64,000 bases of DNA from Acidobacteriota bacterium (lineage in GTDB: Bacteria > Actinomycetota > Acidimicrobiia > ATN3), in contig QEUQ01000001.1 in assembly GCA_003577105.1 (NCBI GenBank), forward strand, positions 70,118-134,117. Direction: 5' to 3'. The translations under genes and the position numbers were made by a program. A model generated the notes under the pieces. The model was not told the origin of the DNA. It did not search any database and worked only from the letters and a program-made list of their open reading frames with translations. Of the stretch, positions 1 to 9,441 are shown piece after piece. Each line of letters begins with the position of its first letter. Position 1 is the stretch's first letter.

Positions 1-865
1 CGAAGTTGGTGATGTGTAGCAGGTCGTCTTCGGTCTTCTCGACGAGCTCGCCGACCGTGTTGACTTGAGCCCGCTTGAGGCAATTGCGCGGGCGCTCCGA
101 CAGATCAAGGGCCTCGATTGGCCGCTCAAGATCGGGGCTGGTACTCCGCTCCGGAAGCGCCTCGGAGATCTCGAGGCCTGGCCCTTCTGCAACGTCGGCA
201 AATAGAGCGACCAAATCCCTCAAAGTCTGGCCGGCTGACGAAATCGCATCCGCCGGCAAGATCGCTCCGTTTGTCTCGACATCGAGGAGAAGCTTGTCCT
301 TCTGGCCACCCTGCTCGACCTTGAAGCTCACCTTCCTCACAGGAGAGAAGAGGGAGTCGATCGGAATGACTCCAATTGGGGCTCCTGCAACCTTGTTGCG
401 GTCAGCAGAGACGTAGCCATGCCCGCGCTCAACAGTCAGAGCGGCTTCAAGACGAGCGCTCTTGGAGAGAGTCGCGATGTGGTGGTCCTTGTTGACAACC
501 TCGATGCCAGCTGGACACTCGATATCTCCGGCAACGATGTCGCCCGGGCCTTTCTTGTCGATCCGCGCTTCAACAGGCTCATCGGCCTCGGAAGTGAAGA
601 TGACCTCTTTGAGATTCAGAATGATCTCGGTGACGTCTTCCTTTACCCCGTCGATAGTGTCGAACTCATGCGGAGTCCCTTGAATTTGGATGCGCGTGAT
701 TGCGGCGCCGGGAATTGAGGACAAGAGAGTTCGCCGTAGCGAGTTGCCGATGGTGTATCCGAAGCCCGGAAGGAGCCCCTCTACCACCACCTTTCGCCTG
801 TTCTCAGGTAGATCGAGATTCAGCTCTTCGGGAATCGAAATGCGTGGGCGCTGAATGGTCAGCAA
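1..865 (-). CDS. rpoA: RNA polymerase alpha subunit (partial, C-terminus off window)
   Basis: Alpha forms the dimer on which beta and beta' assemble; its C-terminal domain contacts promoter UP elements and activators. Reading the minus strand from a TTG at 865 gives a protein beginning MLTIQRPRISIPEE, followed by the alpha-NTD core with the family motif YTIGNSLRRTLLSSIPG. The linker and the start of the helix-hairpin-helix C-terminal domain (TVGELVEKTEDDLL) are present before the window ends at base 1, so only the last residues are missing. The TTG is chosen because AGAGGTG lies five bases upstream and no better start exists. It is the last visible gene of the alpha operon, 120 bases after rpsD; rplQ is expected beyond the edge. 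Confidence 0.95.
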   Translation of the reverse strand, partial: MLTIQRPRISIPEELNLDLPENRRKVVVEGLLPGFGYTIGNSLRRTLLSSIPGAAITRIQIQGTPHEFDTIDGVKEDVTEIILNLKEVIFTSEADEPVEARIDKKGPGDIVAGDIECPAGIEVVNKDHHIATLSKSARLEAALTVERGHGYVSADRNKVAGAPIGVIPIDSLFSPVRKVSFKVEQGGQKDKLLLDVETNGAILPADAISSAGQTLRDLVALFADVAEGPGLEISEALPERSTSPDLERPIEALDLSERPRNCLKRAQVNTVGELVEKTEDDLLHITNF

Positions 866-985
866 TTTGTCACCTCTGTTGTCCGTCGCAGACTCGAGCT
901 CGGCGTAGCCAGCAGTCGCCCACTCATCTCTGCAGCAAACTGTCCATATCGGCTGATCGACGGGGTCTGGCCTCCCCGACAAGCG

Positions 986-1612
986 CTACTTGGAGTAGAG
1001 CTCCACGATCAACTGCTCTTCAACGGGTATCTCGATCTGACTCCTCTCGGGAGCCCGGAGTACCCGAAACTTCCTGGCATCGTTGTCGACCTCGAGCCAA
1101 GCGGGAACCAAGCGCTCCCCCAAGGTCTCGATCGAATGCCTGACAACAATGCTCTCTTTGCTCTTCTCACGCAGAGCAACCTCATCGCCCATCTTCAACG
1201 AGTAACTCGGAATGGTTACCTTCCTGCCGTTGACGGTGAAGTGACCATGCCGGACTAGCTGCCGGGCCTGCGATCTGCTCTCAGCAAAACCGCTTCGGAA
1301 GACCACGTTATCGAGGCGCAGCTCCAACATTCGCAGCAAGTTATCGCCGGTTACGCCCTTTGCCTGACTTGCAGACTGGTAGTAGTTGCGGAACTGCTTC
1401 TCGAATACGCCATAAATCCTGCGAGCTTTCTGCTTCTCCCGCAGCTGAAGCATGTATTCGCTGTCCTTGGCGCGTCCCCTGCCATGCTCACCTGGCGGAT
1501 ACGGACGGCGATCTACAGGGCACGACGGCGACATGCACTTCTGCCCCTTCAGAAAGAGCTTCTGCTTCTCTCGCCTGCACAGCTTGCAAACTGGTCCAAG
1601 ATATCTACCCAT
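986..1612 (-). CDS. rpsD: 30S ribosomal protein S4
   Basis: S4 is a primary 16S rRNA binding protein of the small-subunit body and helps form the mRNA entry channel. The 208-residue product has normal length. It begins [17 protein letters not shown] and carries four N-terminal cysteines (C9, C12, C26, C31) in a CxxC...CxxxxC zinc site, so this is the zinc-binding form. The S4 RNA-binding domain follows ([20 protein letters not shown], roughly residues 95-160). It sits three bases after the rpsK stop, in the usual rpsM-rpsK-rpsD-rpoA order. Confidence 0.98.
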   Translation of the reverse strand: MGRYLGPVCKLCRREKQKLFLKGQKCMSPSCPVDRRPYPPGEHGRGRAKDSEYMLQLREKQKARRIYGVFEKQFRNYYQSASQAKGVTGDNLLRMLELRLDNVVFRSGFAESRSQARQLVRHGHFTVNGRKVTIPSYSLKMGDEVALREKSKESIVVRHSIETLGERLVPAWLEVDNDARKFRVLRAPERSQIEIPVEEQLIVELYSK

Positions 1613-1615
1613 GCC

Positions 1616-2014
1616 TCAGACCCTCCGCCGCTTCGGTGGACGGCAACCGTTGTAAGGAATAGGCGTAACGTCTCTCACCGAACCGACTTGAAGCCCTGCC
1701 GCCTGCAACGCTCTCGCGGCGGTTTCGCGGCCGGCACCCGGGCCCTTCACCAAGACGTCAACCTTGCGCACCCCGTGATCCTGGGCCTTCTTTGCGACCT
1801 GCTCGGCAGCGAGCTGAGCAGCGAAAGGAGTGGACTTGCGACTTCCTTTGTAGCCGGAATTCCCCGCCGAGGCCCACGCGATCGTGTTTCCTTCGGGGTC
1901 AGTGATCGTGATGATCGTGTTGTTGAAGGATGACTTGATGTGAGCAATCGCATAAGCGATGTTCTTGCGTTCACGCTTGCGCGTTCGCCTCTGTCCTGGC
2001 TTGCCCTTTGCCAA
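1616..2014 (-). CDS. rpsK: 30S ribosomal protein S11
   Basis: S11 lies on the platform of the small subunit near the mRNA exit and E site. The protein of 132 residues starts [18 protein letters not shown] and contains the family core [16 protein letters not shown] and the C-terminal [16 protein letters not shown]. The start is TTG at 2014, with AGGAG seven bases upstream just after the rpsM stop; the open frame continues upstream to 2209, but that part is not S11-like and overlaps rpsM. It is 16 bases downstream of rpsM. Confidence 0.97.
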   Translation of the reverse strand: MAKGKPGQRRTRKRERKNIAYAIAHIKSSFNNTIITITDPEGNTIAWASAGNSGYKGSRKSTPFAAQLAAEQVAKKAQDHGVRKVDVLVKGPGAGRETAARALQAAGLQVGSVRDVTPIPYNGCRPPKRRRV

Positions 2015-2030
2015 GGGATGACTCCTGTCG

Positions 2031-2411
2031 TTACTTCTTGCCGACTTGCTTCTTGCCGGCGACTGTCTTCTTTGGACCCTTGCGTGTCCTCGCGTTCGTA
2101 TGGGTCCGCTGACCATGTACAGGAAGTCCGCGACGGTGCCGCAGACCCTGATAGCAGCCGATCTCCATCTTGCGCTTGATGTCCTGAGCGATCTCCCGGC
2201 GCAAGTCACCTTCGACCTTGTAGTTCTCGTCGATCCACTGACGGAGTTTCGAGACGTCTCGGTCCGTCAAGTCACGAACCCGAATGTCTGGGTCAACGTC
2301 GGATCCGTAGCAGGTCTCCCAGGCCCTCGTGGAACCGATTCCAAAGATGTAAGTAAGCGCGACCTCGATACGCTTGTCCCTCGGAAGATCTACCCCTGCG
2401 ATTCGTGCCAT
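2031..2411 (-). CDS. rpsM: 30S ribosomal protein S13
   Basis: S13 sits in the head of the small subunit, contacts the P-site tRNA through its C-terminal tail and forms a bridge to L5. The 126-residue product starts [17 protein letters not shown] and has the helix-hairpin-helix region ([13 protein letters not shown]) and the basic C-terminus with [20 protein letters not shown]. Length and motifs are canonical. ATG start at 2411; it follows rpmJ by three bases. Confidence 0.98.
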   Translation of the reverse strand: MARIAGVDLPRDKRIEVALTYIFGIGSTRAWETCYGSDVDPDIRVRDLTDRDVSKLRQWIDENYKVEGDLRREIAQDIKRKMEIGCYQGLRHRRGLPVHGQRTHTNARTRKGPKKTVAGKKQVGKK

Positions 2412-2414
2412 CGA

Positions 2415-2528
2415 CTACCCCTGTCGCTGCTTGTGGCGCGGATTCGAACAAATAATCATGACGCGACCACGGCGACGGATCACCCGGCACTTGTCACACA
2501 TCTTCTTGACTGAAGGCCTAACCTTCAA
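2415..2528 (-). CDS. rpmJ: 50S ribosomal protein L36, zinc-binding form
   Basis: This 37-residue gene runs from TTG at 2528 to TAG at 2415. It reads [19 protein letters not shown] and then [17 protein letters not shown], with the zinc ligands C11, C14, C27 and H32 of the C+ form of L36. GAGG lies eight bases before the TTG. L36 binds 23S rRNA near the base of the L7/L12 stalk. Its place between infA and rpsM is the standard bacterial order, and the gap to rpsM is three bases. Confidence 0.96.
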   Translation of the reverse strand: MKVRPSVKKMCDKCRVIRRRGRVMIICSNPRHKQRQG

Positions 2529-2593
2529 TTTCGCTTCCTCTCAGCGCAGGAAATCTCCTGCAGCTATGACCGGCCCCCTTGCTCTTGGGGCCC

Positions 2594-2815
2594 TCACTTG
2601 TACCGGTAGACGATTCGCCCTCGAGACAAGTCATATGGCGTCAGCGCTACCAGCACTCGGTCACCTGGAAGGATCCGGATGTAGTTCATCCGCATCTTTC
2701 CTGAAATAGTTGCCAGAACCTTGTGGCCATTGGCCAGCTCGACTCTGAACATGGCATTCGGCAGGGGCTCGATAACTGTGCCCTCAATCTCGATTGCCTC
2801 TTCTTTCTTCGCCAA
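2594..2815 (-). CDS. infA: translation initiation factor IF-1
   Basis: IF-1 occupies the A site of the 30S subunit during initiation and assists IF-2 and IF-3. The 73-residue protein is a single S1-like OB fold: [20 protein letters not shown], then [20 protein letters not shown] and a C-terminal RGRIVYRYK. Length is typical (71-73). The start is TTG at 2815 behind a strong GGAGG with six bases of spacing. A 152-base gap separates it from map; I see no convincing promoter in it. Confidence 0.98.
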   Translation of the reverse strand: MAKKEEAIEIEGTVIEPLPNAMFRVELANGHKVLATISGKMRMNYIRILPGDRVLVALTPYDLSRGRIVYRYK

Positions 2816-2967
2816 GTAATTCCTCCATTGCTAGGCGAAGCTGCCGGGCGCGCGCAAGACCTGCTCAGTCATTGGGTTCTGACAAAGAGCGGACCTGCCC
2901 GCTTCCGGTTCTCCGCGGCCGGCGGTTCAATGAACTCATTCGGGCGCGAAGCAGAAAGACAAGGATA

Positions 2968-3756
2968 TCAGTTTGCGGCCAGCCGAACTAACTCGGCTTC
3001 CGTCTCACCCACCACGGTAAGGATTTCGGGGCCATCAGGGGTCACTGCAACTGTGTGCTCGAAGTGCGCCGAGAGCGATCCGTCTCTGGTGACGACGGTC
3101 CATCCATCATCAAGAACTTTCGTTGCGAAGTCACCCGCGTTGATCATCGGTTCGAGTGCAAACACATTGCCGTTCTTGATCCGCTTGCCCGAATCGGGCG
3201 GTCCGTAGTTCGGAATTTGCGGTGCCTCATGCATTTCGCGGCCAATTCCATGCCCGACATATTCCCTGACCACGGAGAATCCGCATGACTCCGCGACTTC
3301 TTGAACCGCGAAACCGATATCACCTAGCCGGTTGCCCTCGATTGCCTGGCGTATGCCGGCCGCTAGTGAATGCCTGGTCACAGAGATCAGCTCCGCGGCC
3401 TCGTCCGACACATCCCCCACTGGCAAGGTAACGGCCGCGTCTCCGTGCCATCCGTCCAGAATTGCCCCGCAGTCAACACCGATTATGTCTCCGTCACGAA
3501 GCCGGTAGTCGTCGGGAATCCCGTGGACAACTACTTCATTTGGGGATGTGCAAACGCTCGCCGGATAGCCTCGATAGCCTTTGAAACTCGGGATGGCTCC
3601 GGCCTTGCGAATGCAGTCATCCGCGATCTGGTCAAGGCGTCTGGTTGAGATTCCCGGCCTCACAGCGTCTGTTATGCGCGAGAGGACGTCATAGACGACC
3701 AGGCCTGCGCGCTTCATGAGCTGAACCTCTTCTGAGCTGCGAACCTCGACCCTCAC
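2968..3756 (-). CDS. map: type I methionine aminopeptidase
   Basis: Removes the N-terminal methionine from new proteins whose second residue is small. The 262-residue protein has the pita-bread fold signature, with all five metal ligands visible: D95, D106, H169, E202 and E233. The catalytic H78 lies in NEVVVHGIP. There is no N-terminal zinc-finger extension, so this is the short bacterial type Ia. The GTG start at 3756 overlaps the adk stop in a GTGA, which implies translational coupling. The secY-adk-map-infA order is widespread in bacteria. Confidence 0.98.
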   Translation of the reverse strand: MRVEVRSSEEVQLMKRAGLVVYDVLSRITDAVRPGISTRRLDQIADDCIRKAGAIPSFKGYRGYPASVCTSPNEVVVHGIPDDYRLRDGDIIGVDCGAILDGWHGDAAVTLPVGDVSDEAAELISVTRHSLAAGIRQAIEGNRLGDIGFAVQEVAESCGFSVVREYVGHGIGREMHEAPQIPNYGPPDSGKRIKNGNVFALEPMINAGDFATKVLDDGWTVVTRDGSLSAHFEHTVAVTPDGPEILTVVGETEAELVRLAAN

Positions 3757-4415
3757 GCCGGAATTGCGTTGTCGATCGCGCTCTCAATGCGACCGGCAAC
3801 GTCTTCGACGCTCCCGGAGCTGTCGACGCGGACCAGCTCTCCTCGGGCTTCATAGAAATCAATCACCGCAGAGGTCTTGCTCGCGTACTCCTCAAGTCGG
3901 CGCCGGATTGCCTCCGGCTTGTCGTCATTGCGCTGGACCAGGGCCGCACCGCATGCATCGCATATGCCCTCCACTATCGGCGGGCTGTAAACGACGTGAA
4001 AGACGCCGCTGCACTTCGGATTCGAGCAAACCCATCGCCCGGAGAGGCGCGTGACGAGCTCTTCTTCCTCAACTTCAAGGAGGACCGCCAGGTCAATCGC
4101 GCCGCCTTCAAAGCGGCTCTCAAGTGCTTCGGCCTGCGCGGCCGTTCTCGGAAAACCGTCCAGAAGGAATCCGCTGGCTACGTCCGGCTCGGAAATCCGC
4201 GCGGACAGCATGTCGAGGACTATTTCGTCGGGCACGAGATCGCCGGCATCCATGAAGCCCTTGGCCTTCATGCCTAGCTCAGATCCCGCGGCAATCTCGA
4301 CCCTGAACAAGTCGCCTGTCGAGATGTGTGGGATTGCGAAATCCGTAGAAACTCGCGCGGCCTGCGTTCCCTTGCCGGCGCCGGGGGGACCGAGAAGAAC
4401 TATTCGACGCGTCAA
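3753..4415 (-). CDS. adk: adenylate kinase, zinc-LID form
   Basis: Catalyses ATP + AMP to 2 ADP in the cytoplasm. The 220-residue protein has the P-loop GPPGAGKG (residues 9-16), the AMP-binding region (HISTGDLFR), the DGFPRT motif and a long LID. The LID carries four cysteines: WVCSNPKCSG and later GICDACG. The first pair is spaced CX4C instead of the more usual CX2C, with CX2C for the second pair; a bound zinc is still likely. The TTG start at 4415 overlaps the secY stop by four bases (TTGA). Confidence 0.98.
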   Translation of the reverse strand: MTRRIVLLGPPGAGKGTQAARVSTDFAIPHISTGDLFRVEIAAGSELGMKAKGFMDAGDLVPDEIVLDMLSARISEPDVASGFLLDGFPRTAAQAEALESRFEGGAIDLAVLLEVEEEELVTRLSGRWVCSNPKCSGVFHVVYSPPIVEGICDACGAALVQRNDDKPEAIRRRLEEYASKTSAVIDFYEARGELVRVDSSGSVEDVAGRIESAIDNAIPA

Positions 4416-5713
4416 CTCAAGAATCCCTCGTAGTTGCGCATCATTAGCTGGCTCTCAATCTGCTTCATTGTCTCGAGTGCGACACCAACCACAATCAGCA
4501 TTGAGGCGCCACCAAACGGAATGTTGCTGATCTTCCAAACAGCAAAGACGATGGAGGGAATTAGCGCGATCACACCGAGGTAGATCGAACCTGGGAGCGT
4601 GATTCTCGTAAGAATGTGATCGAAGTATTCAGCCGTTGACTTGCCAGGCCGGATTCCTGGAATAAACCCGCCCTGCTTCTTGATCATTTCGGCCTGCCGA
4701 ACCGGATCAAATTGAATCGCAGTGTAGAAGTAGGCAAAGAAGATGATCAGCGAGAAATACAGTCCCATGTAGACGACAGAACCCTGATTAGCGAGGTACC
4801 GGTTGACCCAATCGCGAAAACCCTCCCAGGGAAGCGTCGTGGCAATCAGAGTTGGGAAATAGAGAATCGAGCTCGCGAAGATGATTGGAATCACGCCCGC
4901 CGAGTTCACCTTCAGCGGGATGTAAGTCGTGTTCCCGCCCATCATCTTCCGGCCTACGACCCGTTTGGCGAACTGGACTGGTATCCGCCGCTGGCCCTGA
5001 TCCACAAAGATGATCGCGACCACCATGCCGACGAGCAAGGCAAGGATTGTTATGAACTTGGGCATGCCGGCCCGATACACAGCCGCTCCCTGGTACGGCA
5101 GGCGGCTGATGATGCTCGCGAAGATCAAGATGGACATCCCGTTGCCGATGCCGCGTTGAGTGATCAGCTCGCCTAGCCACATGACCATTGCGGTACCCGC
5201 TGTCAATGTAAGTACGACGATGGCGATTCGCGGCGCGGTCCAGACGGGTATCAGCTTGATATCCGCGCCGCCAGCAGTACCAAGCTGCCCAAAGAGCTGC
5301 CCAGTGTGGGCCAGGTACGAAATCCCAGCCGACTGCATGACAGCAAGTGCGACGGTCAGATAGCGAGTCCACTGAGTGATCTTCTTTTGACCGGTCTCAC
5401 CCTCTTCACGCCACTGCTCCAACTTCGGAATCACAACCCCGAGCAGCTGCATGATGATGCTCGAGGTGATGTACGGCATGATCCCCAGAGCAAAGAGCGA
5501 GAAGTTCGTGAGCGCACCACCAGAGAACAGATCTAGGAGCGCCACTACCCCTTGATCTGAGCGCTGCGCCTGGATCTGCTTGAGCGCTTCGATGCTGACA
5601 CCTGGAACGGGGATGTGTGCCCCAAAGCGGTAGGCAGCAACGATGAATATCGTGAACAGAATCTTCTTCCGGAGATCCGGAATCCGAAACATGTTCTTGA
5701 AGGATGAAAGCAC
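4412..5713 (-). CDS. secY: preprotein translocase channel subunit SecY
   Basis: Forms the protein-conducting channel of the Sec translocon with SecE and SecG. The 433-residue protein has the usual ten hydrophobic spans, the N-terminal FRIPDLRKKILFTI and the plug/TM2 region (GGALTNFSLFALGIMPYI). The cytosolic loops include RVVGRKMMGGNTTYIPLKVN and the C-terminal part GIRPGKSTAEYF, which helps bind SecA and ribosomes. GTG start at 5713, with GGAGAG upstream. It follows rplO by 30 bases and is coupled to adk. Confidence 0.98.
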   Translation of the reverse strand: MLSSFKNMFRIPDLRKKILFTIFIVAAYRFGAHIPVPGVSIEALKQIQAQRSDQGVVALLDLFSGGALTNFSLFALGIMPYITSSIIMQLLGVVIPKLEQWREEGETGQKKITQWTRYLTVALAVMQSAGISYLAHTGQLFGQLGTAGGADIKLIPVWTAPRIAIVVLTLTAGTAMVMWLGELITQRGIGNGMSILIFASIISRLPYQGAAVYRAGMPKFITILALLVGMVVAIIFVDQGQRRIPVQFAKRVVGRKMMGGNTTYIPLKVNSAGVIPIIFASSILYFPTLIATTLPWEGFRDWVNRYLANQGSVVYMGLYFSLIIFFAYFYTAIQFDPVRQAEMIKKQGGFIPGIRPGKSTAEYFDHILTRITLPGSIYLGVIALIPSIVFAVWKISNIPFGGASMLIVVGVALETMKQIESQLMMRNYEGFLS

Positions 5714-5743
5714 CGGGCTCTCTCCTACGCCTTCAGCAGCGAA

Positions 5744-6274
5744 TCAGTCGGCACCCGGTGCCTCGGCTGTCTTCGCCTTTGGCCGCTTGCGCCGCTTGGT
5801 CCTCAGCTCATCACGAGCTTGACGCGCCGCTTCGATGCTCGTCTCAACGGTTCCCCCCGCCGCCCGGATCTTCTCGGCCGCCGACGCCGATGCCGCGTCG
5901 ACCTTGACGGTCACGGCCTTTGAAATCTCGCCCTGGCCCAGTATCTTCACCGGCCGCTGTCCTTTGGGAATGAGCCCCTTACCCCTTAGCGTCTCGGGGG
6001 ATATCTCGTCGCCAGCCTCGAACTCCTTTTCAAGGCGCTCGATATTGACGATATCGAATTCGACTCTGAATGGGTTCTTGAATCCACGCATCTTGGGAAG
6101 TCTGCGGTGCAGTGGCGTCTGCCCACCTTCGAACCCGACGCGGGTAGTGTTGCGCGCCTTCTGACCTTTGGTTCCACGACCGGCCGTCTTTCCCCGCTTT
6201 CCGCCTTCACCTCGGGCGGCGCGAATCTTCTTCTTCCTCGAACCTTCAGCCGGCTTGAGGTGATGTACCCTCAC
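5744..6274 (-). CDS. rplO: 50S ribosomal protein L15
   Basis: L15 is a late assembly protein with a long N-terminal tail threading into 23S rRNA. The 176-residue product shows the tail ([34 protein letters not shown]) and the C-terminal globular fold. It is about 25-30 residues longer than most L15 proteins because of a basic, then Ala/Pro-rich C-terminal tail ([19 protein letters not shown]). The GTG start at 6274 overlaps the rpmD stop in a GTGA. Confidence 0.97.
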   Translation of the reverse strand: MRVHHLKPAEGSRKKKIRAARGEGGKRGKTAGRGTKGQKARNTTRVGFEGGQTPLHRRLPKMRGFKNPFRVEFDIVNIERLEKEFEAGDEISPETLRGKGLIPKGQRPVKILGQGEISKAVTVKVDAASASAAEKIRAAGGTVETSIEAARQARDELRTKRRKRPKAKTAEAPGAD

Positions 6275-6453
6275 TTGACTTCCTCTACCTCAACTAGGTG
6301 CCTTACTCGGGCAATCATGCCCCTAATCTCAGGCCTGTCCTCATGGGAAACCGAGTGCCTAATCTTCCTTAGGCCCAATGCCTTTATGGTCCGTCGCTGA
6401 GCGGGCTTCGCACCAATCGTGCTCTTTATTTGAGTGACTTTCAGTGCAGCCAT
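6271..6453 (-). CDS. rpmD: 50S ribosomal protein L30
   Basis: L30 is a small 23S rRNA binding protein. The 60-residue product reads [20 protein letters not shown] and then a GLRKIRHSV segment, matching the family over its full length. The ATG at 6453 shares its A with the rpsE stop codon (TGATG); a GTG one codon upstream at 6456, in a GTGA overlap, is almost as good and would add one residue. Lies between rpsE and rplO as in most spc operons. Confidence 0.95.
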   Translation of the reverse strand: MAALKVTQIKSTIGAKPAQRRTIKALGLRKIRHSVSHEDRPEIRGMIARVRHLVEVEEVK

Positions 6454-7154
6454 CACGTCTGCTTCCCTGCCCCGGCAGACGCCGGCTCATCGGACTTCTT
6501 GCCTGACTTTGCGGCTTCGTCTTTTTCGGGATCGCCAGCGCTTACTTCGCCTCCCGAACCCTCGGGCGGAGTCGCCTCAGCTTTTCGTGATCGAACCCGT
6601 TCGCGCTCAGTCTCCTGGTATGCGCCGAGGAGCCTTGGAGGGGTTACATCTTCAACGTCTTTGCCCCGCAATCGCGCGATCTCGTCGGGGCGGCGAAGCG
6701 ACTTCAACGCTGCAACGGTCGCGTGCGCGACGTTGATTGCGTTTGGTGTACCGAGCGACTTGCCAAGAACGTCTCGCACTCCTGCACATTCAAGAATCGC
6801 CCTAACCGCTCCACCGGCAATAACTCCGGTACCAAGCGATGCGGGCTTGAGCAGCACTCTCCCGGCACCCGCGCGTCCGAGAACTTCGTGAGTGATGGTG
6901 CTGCCGGCCATTGGGACGTCGAAGAAGTTGCGCTTGGCTTCCTCGACCCCCTTCTGAATGGCAATCGGCACTTCCTTGGCCTTGCCATAGCCAACACCGA
7001 CGCGGCCTTTGGCATCTCCGACGACAACAAGTGCCGTGAAGCTGAAACGCCGACCACCCTTGACAACTTTCGCGACGCGATTGATGGCCACAACCCGCTC
7101 CTCGAGGGGATTGCGTTCTTCTTCTCTTGGGCGGCTGCGTCTTGGCTCAGCCAT
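6453..7154 (-). CDS. rpsE: 30S ribosomal protein S5 with extended acidic C-terminus
   Basis: S5 helps decoding accuracy and lines the mRNA entry tunnel with S3 and S4. The 233-residue product has the double-stranded RNA-binding-like domain ([20 protein letters not shown]) and the C-terminal S5 domain ([20 protein letters not shown]). S5 is usually 160-200 residues. Here a low-complexity tail of about 50 residues rich in Glu, Lys, Ser and Ala follows the fold. ATG start at 7154 with GGAG upstream. Ends in a stop/start overlap with rpmD. Confidence 0.97.
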   Translation of the reverse strand: MAEPRRSRPREEERNPLEERVVAINRVAKVVKGGRRFSFTALVVVGDAKGRVGVGYGKAKEVPIAIQKGVEEAKRNFFDVPMAGSTITHEVLGRAGAGRVLLKPASLGTGVIAGGAVRAILECAGVRDVLGKSLGTPNAINVAHATVAALKSLRRPDEIARLRGKDVEDVTPPRLLGAYQETERERVRSRKAEATPPEGSGGEVSAGDPEKDEAAKSGKKSDEPASAGAGKQT

Positions 7155-7239
7155 TAGCTCTCCTCTGCGATCCGGCTGGATCCGGTTGCTTCATTGGTAG
7201 GGACCATGCTGGTCCTGCTGCCGGAGTTCTCGAGTGACA

Positions 7240-7605
7240 TCAGAACCTCAATCCACCTTCGCGGGCGCCATCCGCGAGTGCAGCGACCCTCCCGTGGTAC
7301 TTGTAACCGCCGCGATCGAATACCACGACTTCGACTCCGGCTTGCTTCGCTCGTTCAGCAAGAAGCCTGCCGACTGCGGTCCCAACAGCAGTCTTGTCGC
7401 CGAGGTCCTTCTTGCCTCGAATCTCCGGATCCATGCTGGAAGCTGAAGCAAGCGTCGTTGCCATCGTGTCGTCGATCAGTTGTGCATAGATGTGGCGCGC
7501 AGACCTGAAAACCGCGAGACGCGGCCGCGAGGCCGTGCCAACGACCTTCTTCCGCACTCGCGTGTGCCGCCGAGCTCTAGCACCCTGGCGGGTTCTCGTC
7601 TGCAA
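7240..7605 (-). CDS. rplR: 50S ribosomal protein L18
   Basis: L18 binds 5S rRNA together with L5 and L25 in the central protuberance. The 121-residue protein starts [20 protein letters not shown] and has the family segments [20 protein letters not shown] and the C-terminal [20 protein letters not shown]. Length is canonical. The start is TTG at 7605 with AAGGAG seven bases upstream. An 85-base gap with no recognised element separates it from rpsE. Confidence 0.97.
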   Translation of the reverse strand: MQTRTRQGARARRHTRVRKKVVGTASRPRLAVFRSARHIYAQLIDDTMATTLASASSMDPEIRGKKDLGDKTAVGTAVGRLLAERAKQAGVEVVVFDRGGYKYHGRVAALADGAREGGLRF

Positions 7606-7672
7606 CCTATGCTCCTTCCAATCTCACTTGCGATACCGCTGAGCGACAGCGCTAACTCACAGCCGCGACATA

Positions 7673-8218
7673 TCAGCCGGCCGCGGCACCGGCCTTACCG
7701 GCCTTACGAATAATTCTCTCGCCCTCATAGCGGACGCCCTTGCCCTTGTAAGGCTCCGGTGGACGAAACTTTCGGATCTCTGCCGCAACTTGCCCCACGA
7801 CTTCCTTGTCAATGCCGCGAACGACCAGATATGTGGGGTTGGGCACCTCGATCTCAATGCCCTCGGGTGGGTCGTAGATTACGGGGTGCGAGAAACCGAG
7901 GGAAAGCTCGATTGAGCGGCCCTTCGGCGCGGCCCGATATCCGACACCGACGATTTCGAGAGCCTTGGAGTATCCATCGGCCACTCCAACAACCATGTTG
8001 TTGACCAGGCTCCGAGTCAGCCCGTGCAGCGCCCTCGTCGCACGCTCGTCGTTTTCGCGCGTCACGATCAGCTCCTGCTCGACCTGCTCGACCTTGATCT
8101 TGGTGTGGACGACGCGCTCAAGCGTGCCCTTGGGGCCCTTGACAGTCACCTGCTGGTCGTTGATCTTGACCTCGACACCAGGCGGAATTGGAATCGGCGC
8201 CTTGCCTACTCTTGACAT
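7673..8218 (-). CDS. rplF: 50S ribosomal protein L6
   Basis: L6 lies near the factor-binding site and contacts the sarcin-ricin loop region. The 181-residue product has two tandem L6 folds. The N-terminal half begins MSRVGKAPIPIPPGVEVKIN, and the C-terminal half contains the family signature PEPYKGKGVRYEGE, used in rRNA binding. ATG start at 8218. Follows rpsH by 24 bases. Confidence 0.98.
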   Translation of the reverse strand: MSRVGKAPIPIPPGVEVKINDQQVTVKGPKGTLERVVHTKIKVEQVEQELIVTRENDERATRALHGLTRSLVNNMVVGVADGYSKALEIVGVGYRAAPKGRSIELSLGFSHPVIYDPPEGIEIEVPNPTYLVVRGIDKEVVGQVAAEIRKFRPPEPYKGKGVRYEGERIIRKAGKAGAAAG

Positions 8219-8242
8219 GTTCCTTCTCTCGCGCTCCTGAAG

Positions 8243-8650
8243 TCACCACACATAGCAGAGCACCTCGCCCCCAATGCGCTCCTTACGGGCCTTGCGATCT
8301 GAAACGAGTCCGCATTTCGCGGTGGAGATCACTGCCACACCGAGGCCGCCAACGACACTCGGAACCTTGTCGGCCTTTACGTATACGCGGCACCCCGGCT
8401 TGGAAACCCGCTCAAGTCCTGAGATGCTCGGAGTTCTGTTTTCGTCAAACTTCAAGTGAACCAGAAGATTCGTTCCGAACCCGTCGGAAGCCGCCTCGAC
8501 TTCGTAGCTCTCGATGTATCCCTCTTTGAAAAGCAAGTCGGCGAGCTGAACCTTCAGCTTTGACGAAGGCATGCTGACCGGTGTCTTCTGAACGCTGTTC
8601 GCGTTGCGGATCCGCGTCAGCATGTCGGCGAGTGGATCAGTCATGCTCAT
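8243..8650 (-). CDS. rpsH: 30S ribosomal protein S8
   Basis: S8 binds helix 21 of 16S rRNA and in many bacteria also regulates the spc operon by binding its mRNA. The 135-residue protein starts [17 protein letters not shown] and ends with the signature [20 protein letters not shown] then EVLCYVW. Of two near start codons, the ATG at 8650 is preferred because GGAG lies five bases upstream; the second is two codons in. Confidence 0.97.
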   Translation of the reverse strand: MSMTDPLADMLTRIRNANSVQKTPVSMPSSKLKVQLADLLFKEGYIESYEVEAASDGFGTNLLVHLKFDENRTPSISGLERVSKPGCRVYVKADKVPSVVGGLGVAVISTAKCGLVSDRKARKERIGGEVLCYVW

Positions 8651-8659
8651 GATTTCTCC

Positions 8660-8845
8660 TTACCAACTCGCCTTTGTCACGCCTGGAATCTCACCGGCGT
8701 GGGCCAACTCGCGGAAGCAAATGCGGCACAGACCAAATTTGCGGTAGACAGCGCGCGGTCGCCCGCAACGCTGGCAGCGCGTGTATGCGCGGACGCCGAA
8801 TTTCGGCGTGCGCTCCGCCTTCGCCACAAGTGACTTCTTCGCCAT
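8660..8845 (-). CDS. rpsN: 30S ribosomal protein S14, zinc-binding (type Z)
   Basis: S14 is a head protein needed for late 30S assembly. The 61-residue length and two CxxC pairs ([10 protein letters not shown] and [10 protein letters not shown]) mark the short zinc-binding type, distinct from the ~100-residue zinc-free paralogue. It lies between rplE and rpsH, the normal place for the type Z gene. ATG start at 8845. Confidence 0.97.
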   Translation of the reverse strand: MAKKSLVAKAERTPKFGVRAYTRCQRCGRPRAVYRKFGLCRICFRELAHAGEIPGVTKASW

Positions 8846-8874
8846 TCAAATACCTTCCTGTCGCGCCCCGGTCT

Positions 8875-9441
8875 TCAGCCGGCAGCCCGGCGGAATGGGA
8901 AGCCGAGCGCTGTCAGCAGCGCCCGCCCCTCGTCGTCTGTCTTTGCTGTCGTACAAATCGTGATGTCCATGCCGCGGACCTTGTCGATCTTGTCGTAGTC
9001 GATTTCGGTGAAGACAAGCTGCTCGGTGAAGCCAAACGAATAGTTGCCGTTTCCGTCGAAGGATTTCGGAGAGAGGCCACGAAAGTCCCTGACGCGGGGG
9101 ATGGCAAGGCTCACGGTTCTGTCGAAGAACTCCCACATGCGGTCGCCTCTCAAGGTCACACAGGCACCGACTGCCATGCCCTCACGGAGCTTGAATCCGG
9201 CGATTGACTTCTTTGCGCGAGTGATCTTTGGCTTTTGCCCCGTGATCACAGCCAGGTCCTCAACTGCGGCATCGAGACGCTTCGCCTCCGCGACTGCCTC
9301 GCCTACACCCATGTTGACCACGATCTTCTCAAGCTTGGGAACCTGCATGACGTTGGCCAAGCGCAATTCCTCTTGAAGGCGCGGGACTATCTCTTCTTTG
9401 TAGATGACCTTCATGCGGGGTATCGGATGTGCTTCTGTCAT
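8875..9441 (-). CDS. rplE: 50S ribosomal protein L5
   Basis: L5 binds 5S rRNA and contacts P-site tRNA and S13. The 188-residue product has the family features [20 protein letters not shown] and the loop region [20 protein letters not shown]. Its ATG at 9441 overlaps the rplX stop in an ATGA, so translation is probably coupled. Confidence 0.98.
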   Translation of the reverse strand: MTEAHPIPRMKVIYKEEIVPRLQEELRLANVMQVPKLEKIVVNMGVGEAVAEAKRLDAAVEDLAVITGQKPKITRAKKSIAGFKLREGMAVGACVTLRGDRMWEFFDRTVSLAIPRVRDFRGLSPKSFDGNGNYSFGFTEQLVFTEIDYDKIDKVRGMDITICTTAKTDDEGRALLTALGFPFRRAAG

